From Phormidium tenue FACHB-1050 (lineage in GTDB: Bacteria; Cyanobacteriota; Cyanobacteriia; Pseudanabaenales; Pseudanabaenaceae), in NCBI RefSeq assembly GCF_014696925.1, contig NZ_JACJQY010000003.1, positions 124,001-188,000 of the forward strand: DNA of 64,000 nucleotides, written 5' to 3'. Below are positions 25,272 through 33,639 of this stretch, in pieces. Every line of letters begins with the position of its first letter. Position 1 is the stretch's first letter. Under the pieces are notes generated by a model. The model did no database searches, had not been told where the DNA came from, and worked only from the letters and a program-made list of their open reading frames with translations. The translations under genes were made by a program, and so were the position numbers.

Positions 25272-25310
25272 AAAAAAGAGATGGAGTGCTTAGCGCTCTA
25301 TCTCTTTTTT
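25272..25310 (+). terminator. Terminator after DUF3288
   Basis: 18-bp stem AAAAAAGAGATGGAGTGC and near-complement around TTA, one G-T pair, ending in a T-run. The 250 bp that follow up to the kinase gene hold no other recognisable feature. Confidence 0.85.
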
Positions 25311-25561
25311 TAGGATTAATTCAAAATAGCAACGGTTATACTTAATAAAGTAGGTTCACCTTATTACTCGTAACCCATAACAAAAAATATCTAAGGTACA
25401 GATACAGCAAATTTCAATAGCTAAACCTATTATTTTGCGAAAGGTTGAGAGCATTTTTGAGAAGCCAATATACCTAATTTTGGGGCTAAAGGAAAATTCT
25501 CAAACAGGCTGTTAGTAGTTATTTTTTTGATTTCCTATGGGATGATTTTTATAAATATTCA

Positions 25562-28500
25562 ATGTCTAATTTTGCCAATAGCCTGATCTCATCCCACGAT
25601 TCACAATCATCACCCTCTCAAGTAAAGGTTTTGATAGTAGATAATAGTGAAAAAGATCGGTCAATTTATCGCCATTATATTCAAGCTGATGTCACCACTA
25701 ACTATCAGATTTTAGAATCTGACAATATCAAAGAGGCTCTCATTCTTTGGCGATCGCATAATCCAGACATCATGTTGCTGGACTTTAATTTGTTGGATGG
25801 TAATGGAATCGATCTTTTAGAGATTATTAGCTCAGGGATTGTTGATCCTAAACTGCCAGTAATTATGTTGACTGGATATGAAGATGGAATTGCCGCAGCT
25901 AACGCGATCAAATTGGGAACTGCTGATTATCTGATTAAGGATGAGATTAGTGCTGTATCCCTGCGCCGATCTATGCACAGGTTGCTAGATCGGTTTACCT
26001 TATTTTATAAACTTCAGCGATCGCAACAACAAGAGGCTTTAATCTCTGAAATTTCTTTGCATGTTAGGCAGTCATTAGAACTTGATAAAATTTACGAAGC
26101 AATTGTGCAAGATGTCAAAAACTTTCTCAAGGCTGATCGCACGGTAATTTACAAATTTAATCCGAATATGAGCGGCACAATCGTCGCCGAAGCTGTTGAT
26201 TCTCCTTGGGAGCCAAGTATCCACTGCAATATTATTGACACTTGTTTTCGTGATAACTTAGGCGGCGCATATCGACAGGGGAAAATTTTTGCTGCTAATG
26301 ATATTTATAAAGCCAATTTAACTGATTGTCATATTCAATTGTTAGAACGCTTTCAAGTAAAAGCGAATTTAGTAGTTCCCATTCTTTTACCCGAACTACC
26401 TCAGTGCTTTGATGTTGACACTAATAATTCTTCATCACTGCTATGGGGGCTATTAGTTGTTCATCAATGTTCAACTACACGTAGTTGGGAAGATGTAGAT
26501 TTACGACTACTTCAGCAATTATCAGTACAATTAGCGATCGCTATTCAACAAGCAGAATTATATCAAAACCTGCAAAATCTCAATTCTTCTTTAGAAGAAA
26601 AAGTACAACAACGTACTGATGAGTTAAGGCAGAACGAGCAACTTCTAAAGGTATCGTTTGATAATGCACCAGTGGGTATGGCAACACTTAGTGTAAAAGG
26701 AAGATTCTTAACCGTTAATAAAGATATTTGTAAGACCTATGGCTATTCTCCTGAAGAATTACTGCAAATCTCAGCTATTGATATCACTCATCCTGATTCT
26801 GTCGAGTTAACCTTAATGCATTTAGACAAACTATTAGTAGGAGAAATGGAAAGTACAATTCTAGAAAAACAATATATCCACAAAAATGGTGAAATAGTTG
26901 ATGCGATCAGTCGTGTCAGCTTAATCCGAGATATTGATAATCGTCCTGTTCAGTTTGTAGTGAGTGTTGAGGATGTCACGGAGAGAAAACAAAATGAAGC
27001 AAAATTAGCTGCTGCGAGAGTTGCTGAAGCATCTAACAAAGCTAAAAGTGAATTTTTGGCAGCAATGAGTCATGAGATTCGCACGCCCATGAATGCTGTC
27101 ATTGGTATGGCTGGACTCCTAAGCAATACACTGCTCTCTCCGCAACAACACCAATTTGTTGCGGGGATTCGTCAAGGGGGGCAAGTACTTCTATCCGTGA
27201 TTAATAAAATTCTTGACTTCTCTCAAATTGAAGCAGGTACTATTGAATTAGAAGAACATCCCTTTGATTTACGAACTTGCATTGAAGAGATCCTCGATCT
27301 GATGTCATCACCTGCTGCTGAGAAATCTCTAGAACTATCGGCGCTAATCAATGTTGATGTACCGCAATGGATTATTAGTGACTCCACTTGTTTAAGACAG
27401 ATTTTAGTTAACTTAATTGGTAATGCGATCAAATTTACGGAAAAGGGTGAAATAGCGATTACGGTAAGTTCCACTTTAATCGATTCATCCTCAAGTATAT
27501 CTCAACTGAATTTTGAGGTACGCGATACAGGCATGGGAATTGATGCAGGCTCGATACATCGATTGTTTAAACCTTTTAGTCAAGCGGATAGTTCGATTAC
27601 AAGGCAATATGGTGGCACTGGACTAGGATTAGCAATCAGTAAGCAGCTTTGTAAGCTTATGGGAGGAGATATTCAAGTTGAGAGTACCGTGGGGCAGGGG
27701 ACAACTTTTCGCTTTTTTATCCGCGCTCAGGCGATCGCTGTAGAAACTCAAGCGATCGCCCCAGAACTAAATCAAAAAAAGGTGTTGATCGTCAACAGCA
27801 ATGCCACAATTCAACAAGTGATACGAGTTTATACTCAAGAATGGGATATGGTTGGGCAACCTGCTCTATCTGAAGTGGAAGCATTACAATACTTGAGTTC
27901 TTCAGAATATGATGCTATTTTCATTGACCGTCATCTTCAATCAATAGATGGATTAGATTTAGCAAGAAATATTCAAGAACTATTCCCTACTTTACCAATT
28001 ATTTTAATGACTTCAGTTGCAGATATTGATGTTCCTAATTCCATCAATTGTGCGGGATATTTAACCAAACCAATCACAGCATCTAAGCTTTATCAAGTAT
28101 TTTCAAATCTATTTTTGCCTGATACTTCTCAATCAACTAACTCAGTCAATGTTTTTCAACTAAACAGTGATTTTGCTGGACGCTATCCTTTCCAAATTTT
28201 AATTGTTGAAGATAACTCTGTAAATCAGCAAATTCTTTTATTGATGCTAGAACGATTAGGATATAAGGGTGATGCAGTAGCAAATGGTTTGGAAGCAGTT
28301 AATGCTTTAGAAAGACAATCCTATGATTTAGTTTTTATGGATATACAAATGCCAGTCATGGATGGTTTGACAGCTTGTCAGCATATTCGACAGATGACAG
28401 GACGTAGTCCTTGGGTGATTGGACTTTCGGCAAATGCTTTTAGAGAATCTCGTGATATAGCTCTATCGGCGGGAATGAATGATTATCTTACCAAACCTCT

Positions 28501-29068
28501 CCAAATTGAAGATTTAATTACGACCCTTCAAAGAGTTTCGGAAAATTTACAATTAAATAAACCTCAGTCTGAGCAGCCTAAACTTGACCTGCAAAACCGA
28601 AACCTAGAACCAGCAGAACAATTACTTGAGTCATCAAAAGTAAAATTTAGTGATGTTGAGCAATCGATTACTACACCTAATGCCTATTTGCAACTATCAG
28701 CTTCTACATCTGGGCTTGCAGTAATTAATGCGTCAACCATAAACATGTTAGAGAAATGTATAAGCAAACAGGCTCTGACTGAAATTATTGCCTCTTACTT
28801 AACAGAATCGGGGAAATCGATCGCCAGAATGCGTCAAGCCTTAAACCAATTAGATTTTGCCGCAATCAGTTTTGAAAATCATTCACTTAGAGGAGGATGC
28901 GGTACATTAGGAGCCGATAGACTCGTTGCAATTTGTAAAGAATTAAGCAATCTTTGCAAATCGAGTAGTCATCCTAGGAAGGTCGAAACTTTAGATATGA
29001 TACTTCAGAAGTTAGAGCTTGAGTTTGATAAAGTATCTCAATATCTGCAACAAAAAATTTCTTCTTAA
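25562..29068 (+). CDS. Hybrid histidine kinase with a putative DXCF-type cyanobacteriochrome GAF domain
   Basis: 1168 aa, cytoplasmic. Domains in order: REC1 (about 22-145, phospho-acceptor Asp74); GAF (about 165-335); coiled coil; PAS (about 355-480); HisKA (His504 in SHEIRTPMN); HATPase_c (Asn617/Asn621, DTGMGI 655-660, GTGLGL 685-690); REC2 (about 740-850, Asp789 in FIDRH, otherwise degenerate); REC3 (about 878-995, Asp927 in MDIQMPVMDG); Hpt (about 1060-1160, His1107 in ENHSLRGGCG). The GAF has IDTCF (Cys228) and TDCHIQLLERFQVKANLVVPI (Cys256). The 28-residue spacing and the Cys-His pair match DXCF cyanobacteriochromes, which bind phycoviolobilin or phycocyanobilin and sense blue/green light. 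Chromophore binding is inference. No cognate regulator is adjacent. Confidence 0.88.
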   Translation: MSNFANSLISSHDSQSSPSQVKVLIVDNSEKDRSIYRHYIQADVTTNYQILESDNIKEALILWRSHNPDIMLLDFNLLDGNGIDLLEIISSGIVDPKLPVIMLTGYEDGIAAANAIKLGTADYLIKDEISAVSLRRSMHRLLDRFTLFYKLQRSQQQEALISEISLHVRQSLELDKIYEAIVQDVKNFLKADRTVIYKFNPNMSGTIVAEAVDSPWEPSIHCNIIDTCFRDNLGGAYRQGKIFAANDIYKANLTDCHIQLLERFQVKANLVVPILLPELPQCFDVDTNNSSSLLWGLLVVHQCSTTRSWEDVDLRLLQQLSVQLAIAIQQAELYQNLQNLNSSLEEKVQQRTDELRQNEQLLKVSFDNAPVGMATLSVKGRFLTVNKDICKTYGYSPEELLQISAIDITHPDSVELTLMHLDKLLVGEMESTILEKQYIHKNGEIVDAISRVSLIRDIDNRPVQFVVSVEDVTERKQNEAKLAAARVAEASNKAKSEFLAAMSHEIRTPMNAVIGMAGLLSNTLLSPQQHQFVAGIRQGGQVLLSVINKILDFSQIEAGTIELEEHPFDLRTCIEEILDLMSSPAAEKSLELSALINVDVPQWIISDSTCLRQILVNLIGNAIKFTEKGEIAITVSSTLIDSSSSISQLNFEVRDTGMGIDAGSIHRLFKPFSQADSSITRQYGGTGLGLAISKQLCKLMGGDIQVESTVGQGTTFRFFIRAQAIAVETQAIAPELNQKKVLIVNSNATIQQVIRVYTQEWDMVGQPALSEVEALQYLSSSEYDAIFIDRHLQSIDGLDLARNIQELFPTLPIILMTSVADIDVPNSINCAGYLTKPITASKLYQVFSNLFLPDTSQSTNSVNVFQLNSDFAGRYPFQILIVEDNSVNQQILLLMLERLGYKGDAVANGLEAVNALERQSYDLVFMDIQMPVMDGLTACQHIRQMTGRSPWVIGLSANAFRESRDIALSAGMNDYLTKPLQIEDLITTLQRVSENLQLNKPQSEQPKLDLQNRNLEPAEQLLESSKVKFSDVEQSITTPNAYLQLSASTSGLAVINASTINMLEKCISKQALTEIIASYLTESGKSIARMRQALNQLDFAAISFENHSLRGGCGTLGADRLVAICKELSNLCKSSSHPRKVETLDMILQKLELEFDKVSQYLQQKISS

Positions 29069-29088
29069 GATGGCAAATAAATTTAGTC

Positions 29089-29133
29089 AAACCCGTAAAG
29101 TTGCGCCTCTCTGAGGCGCAACTTTACGGGTTT
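29089..29133. repeat. Perfect hairpin AAACCCGTAAAG
   Basis: 21-bp arms (AAACCCGTAAAGTTGCGCCTC and complement) around TCT, 20 bp after the kinase stop, so it can serve as its terminator. Right flank CTATTAATTATGTC matches a decayed copy at 34855-34945. Confidence 0.8.
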
Positions 29134-29232
29134 AGATTTGCTATTAATTATGTCTAATCCTTTCACACTGAAGGATTAGTAGTGTGGCGCTTTGCTCCGC
29201 ACCGCTAATCTTTTAGTTTTAATGTCCATTTT

Positions 29233-29343
29233 TAGAAGCCACCTGTATCAGGACAAATTAAAACCCAAATAGTGTGAGGCGACGCTTCACGCCGCCTCAC
29301 ACTATTTGGGTTTTATGTTCTAACAAGAATGGCGATAGTTATA
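29233..29343. mobile_element. MITE-like element, TATAGC family
   Basis: Left end AAGCCACCTGTATCAGGACA, right end ...ATGGCGATAGTTATA. Core AAAACCCAAATAGTGTGAGGCG... with the complement in the right arm; inner GACGC-TTC-ACGCC has diverged by one base from GGCGC. Same variable block (ATAGTGTGA) as the copies at 30717 and 48117. Confidence 0.8.
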
Positions 29344-29367
29344 CGTCGGTTACAACGCAAAGTGCTA

Positions 29368-29472
29368 TATAGCGCTTTGCAAGTTTTGGTTACCCAAGAA
29401 TCGAGTGGCGGCGCGGAGCGCCGCCACTCGATTCTTGGGTTTTATGTCCTAAGCAAAACTTGCTTTGCTATA
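29368..29472. mobile_element. MITE-like element, TATAGC family
   Basis: Left end TATAGCGCTTTGCAAGTTTT, right end CAAAACTTGCTTTGCTATA. Core has the variable block GAATCGAGT and inner GGCGGCGC-GGA-GCGCCGCC. The same variable block and loop are present in the copy at 30527. The outer left AAACCC block is disturbed (TTACCC). Confidence 0.8.
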
Positions 29473-29521
29473 GTTATGGACAGAATCGTAATATTTGTAA
29501 GTTTATCAAAGGTCTCAACTT

Positions 29522-30487
29522 ATGTCAGCCGCAACCAAAAAATATCGATTAATTACCCGTAGTGACTTCGACGGTGTCGTTAGTGCGGTATTGCTTAAAG
29601 AACTTGATATGATCGATGAGATTCTATTCGTCCATCCGAAAGATGTCCAAGATGGAAAAGTCGAGGTGTGCGATCGCGATATTTTGACTAACTTGCCATA
29701 TATAGAAGGCGCATATTTAGTCTTTGATCACCATACAAGTGAAACGATGCGAATTTATGATACCCCCGAAAATCATATTATCGAAGGAGAAGCTCCATCG
29801 GCGGCAAGAGTTGTTTATAACTACTATGGTGGCAAATTAAAGTTTCCCCAGATCTCGCAAGCAATGATGCAAGCAGTGGACAAATGCGATTCAGCACAGT
29901 TTAATATAGATGACATTCTCCATCCTCAGGGATGGGTATTATTGAGCTTTTTAATGGATTCGCGGACAGGTTTGGGGAGATTCCGTGAGTTTACGATTTC
30001 TAACTATGCCTTAATGATGGAACTAGTGGAGGCTTGTCGGGTCATGTCCATTGAACAAATTATGGAACTTCCGAATATTAAGGAGAGAGTGGAACTTTAT
30101 TTTGTGCAGCAGGAGATCTTTAAGAGGCAGATTCAGCATTGTGCGGAAGTCCACGATAAATTGGTTATAGTGAACTTGCAGAAGGAAGAAACGATCTATG
30201 CGGGCAATCGTTTTATGGTATATGCTTTATATCCTGATTGCAATATCTCTATTCATCAGATGTGGGGAAGACAAAAACAGAATTCTGTTTTTGCAGTTGG
30301 CAAGTCAGTTCTCAATCGCACCTGTTCAATCAATATCGGTGAGTTGATGTTGAGGTATGAAGGTGGTGGACATGCTAATGCTGGTACTTGTCAGATTGAT
30401 AACGAACAAGCAGAAGAAGTTAAACAGGAATTAATTGACGTTATTACCAGAAATAATGTGGCTCAACCAATGACGTTTCTCGAATAG
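29522..30487 (+). CDS. DHH-family phosphoesterase
   Basis: 321 aa. DHH/DHHA1 proteins hydrolyse small phosphodiesters, nanoRNA or polyphosphate using two Mn ions. Motifs visible: RSDFDGVVSAVLL (motif I, DxD), VFDHHTSE (DHH), and the C-terminal GGGHANAGTCQ glycine-rich substrate loop of DHHA1. The enzyme looks complete. Substrate cannot be assigned; an exopolyphosphatase-like or nanoRNase role is possible. Ends with a short terminator. Confidence 0.88.
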   Translation: MSAATKKYRLITRSDFDGVVSAVLLKELDMIDEILFVHPKDVQDGKVEVCDRDILTNLPYIEGAYLVFDHHTSETMRIYDTPENHIIEGEAPSAARVVYNYYGGKLKFPQISQAMMQAVDKCDSAQFNIDDILHPQGWVLLSFLMDSRTGLGRFREFTISNYALMMELVEACRVMSIEQIMELPNIKERVELYFVQQEIFKRQIQHCAEVHDKLVIVNLQKEETIYAGNRFMVYALYPDCNISIHQMWGRQKQNSVFAVGKSVLNRTCSINIGELMLRYEGGGHANAGTCQIDNEQAEEVKQELIDVITRNNVAQPMTFLE

Positions 30488-30488
30488 A

Positions 30489-30519
30489 TTTTAGAGCCTT
30501 GCTATACAAGGCTCTAAAA
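30489..30519 (+). terminator. Terminator of the DHH gene
   Basis: 13-bp arms TTTTAGAGCCTTG and complement around CTATA, followed by a T-run. Lacks the GC-NNN-GC tip. Confidence 0.85.
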
Positions 30520-30526
30520 CTTTTTA

Positions 30527-30642
30527 TATAGCAAAGCAAGTTTTGCTTAGGATATAAAACCCAAGAATCGAGTGGCGGCGCGGAGCGCCGCCACTCGATT
30601 CTTGGGTTTTGGTTTGTACTAGCTAACTCTTTTTTTGCTATA
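30527..30642. mobile_element. MITE-like element, TATAGC family (first of a triple array)
   Basis: Left end TATAGCAAAGCAAGTTTTGC, right end ...TTTTTGCTATA. Core block GAATCGAGT with GGCGGCGC-GGA-GCGCCGCC is identical to the copy at 29368. The right side differs from that copy (GGTTTGTACTAGC instead of ATGTCCTAAGC). Confidence 0.85.
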
Positions 30643-30720
30643 GTGCTTTGCGCTTAAACCCGAACCAAGATATTTTTTGAAATTGTTGCTTTGCAACAAT
30701 TTCAAAAAATATCTTGTATA
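30639..30720. mobile_element. Hairpin element, second of the array
   Basis: Begins TATAGTGCTTTGCGCTTAAACC and ends ...ATCTTGTATA. Core 30666-30716 has 24-bp perfect arms around TTT (GC-TTT-GC tip). It shares TATA with the element on each side. Confidence 0.75.
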
Positions 30721-30832
30721 GCTGTAGTCAAGTGTATTAGGACAAATCAAAACCCAAATAGTGTGAGGCGGCGCAAAGCGCCGCCTCACACTATTTGGGT
30801 TTTATGTCCTAACAAGAATGGCGACAGCTATA
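30717..30832. mobile_element. MITE-like element, TATAGC family, third of the array (116 bp)
   Basis: The best preserved copy: left TATAGCTGTAGTCAAGTGTA, GGACA, AAAACCCAA, variable ATAGTGTGA, inner GGCGGCGC-AAA-GCGCCGCC, then the complement, TGTCC and ...GGCGACAGCTATA. No coding capacity. Confidence 0.9.
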
Positions 30833-30862
30833 GTTCGTTTGATTTACCATAGCTGTAAAAAT

Positions 30863-31462
30863 TTACTGATTCACGAAATTTTGTAGTTTGGAACGAAGGA
30901 TGGAGAGCGCATTGGCTCGATGGCTTATTTTGGCTTTAACTTCTGGTGGAATTTCGCCAAAGGTCTGCTGAAACTCTGGTATTAAGAAAATCGGATCATA
31001 TCCAAATCCATGATTACCACGGGGAGCATCGGCGATCGCCCCTTTGCAAACTCCTATTGCATCAGCAGCGATCGCGCCATCGGGTGAGGCGATCGCGATC
31101 GCGCAAACAAATTGAGCTTCACGATTAGAGTGATGACTAAGTTCAGATAAAACTCGATTAATGCGATCGCTATCTGTGTCAGCATACCTAGCAGAAAGTA
31201 CTCCTGGAGCGTCATTAAGAGCTATTACTTCCAGTCCAGAGTCATCAGCGATCGCCCATTCGCCTGTAGCGATCGCCACTTGAGAAGCTTTGAGATGAGC
31301 GTTCTCAATAAAAGTTGTACCTGTTTCTTCGACATCAATACTGTCAGGTTTGAGAATCAGTGTTACGCCTAGGTCTGCTAAATAAGCACGAAATTCTTCT
31401 ATTTTGCCCGCATTTCCGCTGGCAATTACTAATTTTTGCAGTTGAGTTGACATATCAGACAT
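30863..31462 (-). CDS. rdgB: Non-canonical purine NTP pyrophosphatase (ITP/XTP, HAM1 family)
   Basis: 199 aa, standard HAM1/RdgB length. Removes dITP and XTP from nucleotide pools in the cytoplasm. Signature segments: KLVIASGNAGKIEEF (substrate-binding start), ETGTTFIENAHLKA, ADDSGLEV (metal-binding Asp pair), GNHGFGYDPIFLIPE and SHRANAL. Start at 31462 (MSDMSTQ), with the ATG three codons later also possible. Preceded by a loop-less 44-bp palindrome. Confidence 0.95.
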   Translation of the reverse strand: MSDMSTQLQKLVIASGNAGKIEEFRAYLADLGVTLILKPDSIDVEETGTTFIENAHLKASQVAIATGEWAIADDSGLEVIALNDAPGVLSARYADTDSDRINRVLSELSHHSNREAQFVCAIAIASPDGAIAADAIGVCKGAIADAPRGNHGFGYDPIFLIPEFQQTFGEIPPEVKAKISHRANALSILRSKLQNFVNQ

Positions 31463-31471
31463 TTGTTAAAC

Positions 31472-31515
31472 CATCATTGCTATGGGAATCATATATGATT
31501 CCCATAGCAATGATG
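31472..31515. repeat. 44-bp perfect palindrome without a loop
   Basis: Reads the same on both strands (CATCATTGCTATGGGAATCA to the centre and back), 10 bp upstream of the rdgB start and 46 bp from the DUF3352 stop. It could be a protein-binding operator, a cruciform site or a terminator of the DUF3352 operon. It differs from the other hairpins in having no spacer. Confidence 0.8.
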
Positions 31516-31560
31516 CTATAAATTGTCTTGCTATAGCAACGCAAGATGTTGCGATTGTGG

Positions 31561-33618
31561 CTATGGATTTACTCCAAGGAAGAAATCAGACTGAAAGCGA
31601 TCGCTTGTTTCGGAGTAGACAAAAACTGCACCTCCAAGTCGATCAATTGCCTTTTGGATTTCGGCGGGAATTACTGGTTGCGATGACTTGTCTTGACTTG
31701 GTGGAATATCAGAATCAGGTGCGAACAAGAGAAACCCCAAAGTCGCGACTTGTTTAGCGATCGCATTAGCATTGAGATAAAAATAGCCAAAGTTTGGTTG
31801 GGGCATATCGGCGATCGCATCGCGAAACATCTCTGACTGCGCGAGGGCAGGCTTAGGAATTGGAATAAAAGCCGATGCAGTATTTGCACCCAAGGTCAAC
31901 ATTAAAGTCTGGCGATCGCGCCAGCCATAGGCAAAAATGCTTTGAGTTTTACCAGCAACTTGATTATCAGGAACCTCAAAGCTGGTTAGTAAAGTAGCCC
32001 CTACCTGACGCTTTTTCAATTGGAGAATATTTTCATCCATCTCCGTAAATCCAGTAAAAAATTTGGCTAATTTGGCAAGAGTTGCATTAGCCGCTTCAGG
32101 ATTGGATGTACGAATTAACGCTCCTATGGTCAAATCAACACCAATCTCTTTAAAAGGAGAATGTTCGCTTGGAAACACAACAACTGCATATTCTCCATCC
32201 ATCCAAGAGATAATATCTTTCTCAATGTCGAGATCTAATCCATCACCAGCAATCAAAGGAAACAAGGAAGAAAGCATTCTCACTCCTTCAACAAAAATTT
32301 TGTAGGAAGGTTGCATTTTTGACTCTTCCACAAACCATTGCCATTGACGATTGAGATTGCGGCTGGTGATTGCTCCATAGAGATTGGAGGGCAGGTAAGA
32401 CAGGAGGCGATCGCGAGTTTGGGTATCTTTGGGTAGAGGCGATCGTACTTCTGAAAAATAACTATTGCTTTGACTACGAATACCTTTGGGCGTTACCCAT
32501 GTAAATAGATCAAAACTGCTGTACTGCCCCAACGTGTATTTTAAGCCTTCAATATATTCTGCTCGACTAAATCCCGGAATTTCCGAAGTCTCAGGCAGAT
32601 CCGCAGCCACAAGCTCACTAATTTGACCTAGCCCTTTAAAATCACCGTAACCTGCAATCAGAGATCGATTCCATAGAGGATTATTGAGCGATCGCAAAAA
32701 CAAGGGATGATTAGCGAGAGGTGCTACTTTCAGTTCAGAAGTTTCAACTGATGTATCAATTATTTTCTGGATTGCTTGGCGATTGGTAGAAATCACGGCT
32801 ACTCCACTGGGCAACTTGGCGATCGCGAAGCGTTTTAAGCTGAAATCAGGATCGCTAGGTACAATTGGTTCTTCTTCAGAATCAGCATCTTCTTCTTGAT
32901 CATCTGGATCAGGCGCATTATCTTGTTTATTGCTTAACAAAGATTTCAATGTGATTGCTGGTTTTTTCTGAGATAGAACTGGTTTCTTATCTCCAATAGA
33001 TTCTTCTTCGAGTTGCCATTCCAGAATTTTGACATTTTGATACAGAGTTTCTGTTGGTTTTGGCAAATCGAGACTTTTTAACTTAGTCAGAAAAAGCTCA
33101 AATTTTTGTCCATCTGTAACTGGAGATAAAGCTGTAAAAGTTAATTCCAGTTCGTCCTCGGTATTGGCTGAAAAGGCGATCGCCATTTCTTTGCCCAGCC
33201 AAGGTTGGATATCTTTGGCTATGGAAATTTGGGGGGATTGACTGAAAAAGGTCAACAACTGGTCAAGTGCAGAAATTGGATCGACAGTTTGAGATTTACT
33301 CACCACATTCCAAGAGTCTGGATTCAGATCAACCACAACTAATCCGATTACATCTATAGGAATCTGCTTGGCAAGATTAAGAGAACGTTGAGCGAATTGA
33401 CTAGATGCAGGATTCTGGATATTTCCAGCAGCAACAGTACTTAGATAGTTCGTTGATTTGGAACTAACAGATACATCTTTAATGGAATTAGCGATCGCAG
33501 GCAAAGCTGAAGTACTAGCACTAATCGCCAAAATCGTGGCAAACAAACTCCTCACAGAAGTAACCCTCTTTAAAGTAAACGGTAAAATTTTGCTATGAGA
33601 ATGTGGGGTACTTAGCAC
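31561..33618 (-). CDS. DUF3352 domain exported protein
   Basis: 685 aa. N-terminal hydrophobic segment (about 20-43, VRSLFATILAISASTSALPAIA) reads as a signal peptide or anchor. The rest is a large extracytoplasmic domain: IGLVVVDLNPDSWNVVSK, QPWLGKEMAIAFS, later ITSRNLNRQWQWF, an order typical of the cyanobacterial DUF3352 family, whose role is unknown. An acidic low-complexity insert (DPDDQEEDADSEEEP) lies near residue 240. It begins 21 bp after the Hpt gene on the same strand, so the two are probably cotranscribed. Ends near a loop-less palindrome. Confidence 0.85.
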   Translation of the reverse strand: MLSTPHSHSKILPFTLKRVTSVRSLFATILAISASTSALPAIANSIKDVSVSSKSTNYLSTVAAGNIQNPASSQFAQRSLNLAKQIPIDVIGLVVVDLNPDSWNVVSKSQTVDPISALDQLLTFFSQSPQISIAKDIQPWLGKEMAIAFSANTEDELELTFTALSPVTDGQKFELFLTKLKSLDLPKPTETLYQNVKILEWQLEEESIGDKKPVLSQKKPAITLKSLLSNKQDNAPDPDDQEEDADSEEEPIVPSDPDFSLKRFAIAKLPSGVAVISTNRQAIQKIIDTSVETSELKVAPLANHPLFLRSLNNPLWNRSLIAGYGDFKGLGQISELVAADLPETSEIPGFSRAEYIEGLKYTLGQYSSFDLFTWVTPKGIRSQSNSYFSEVRSPLPKDTQTRDRLLSYLPSNLYGAITSRNLNRQWQWFVEESKMQPSYKIFVEGVRMLSSLFPLIAGDGLDLDIEKDIISWMDGEYAVVVFPSEHSPFKEIGVDLTIGALIRTSNPEAANATLAKLAKFFTGFTEMDENILQLKKRQVGATLLTSFEVPDNQVAGKTQSIFAYGWRDRQTLMLTLGANTASAFIPIPKPALAQSEMFRDAIADMPQPNFGYFYLNANAIAKQVATLGFLLFAPDSDIPPSQDKSSQPVIPAEIQKAIDRLGGAVFVYSETSDRFQSDFFLGVNP

Positions 33619-33639
33619 CGCTCATTCTCATTAAGATGA

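Larger units (their letters stand above)
29069..29521. other. 450-bp gap packed with hairpin elements
   Basis: No gene seen. Contains a perfect hairpin (29089-29133), a degraded one around 29170-29215 with GTGTGGCGC-TTTGCTCC-GCACC remnants, and two TATAGC-family elements (29233-29343, 29368-29472). The leader of the DHH gene follows. Confidence 0.75.

Noticed and set aside
30489..30832. CRISPR-like array from clustered repeats
   Set aside because: Units are inverted repeats of different lengths, with no regular direct repeat and spacer pattern and no cas genes.
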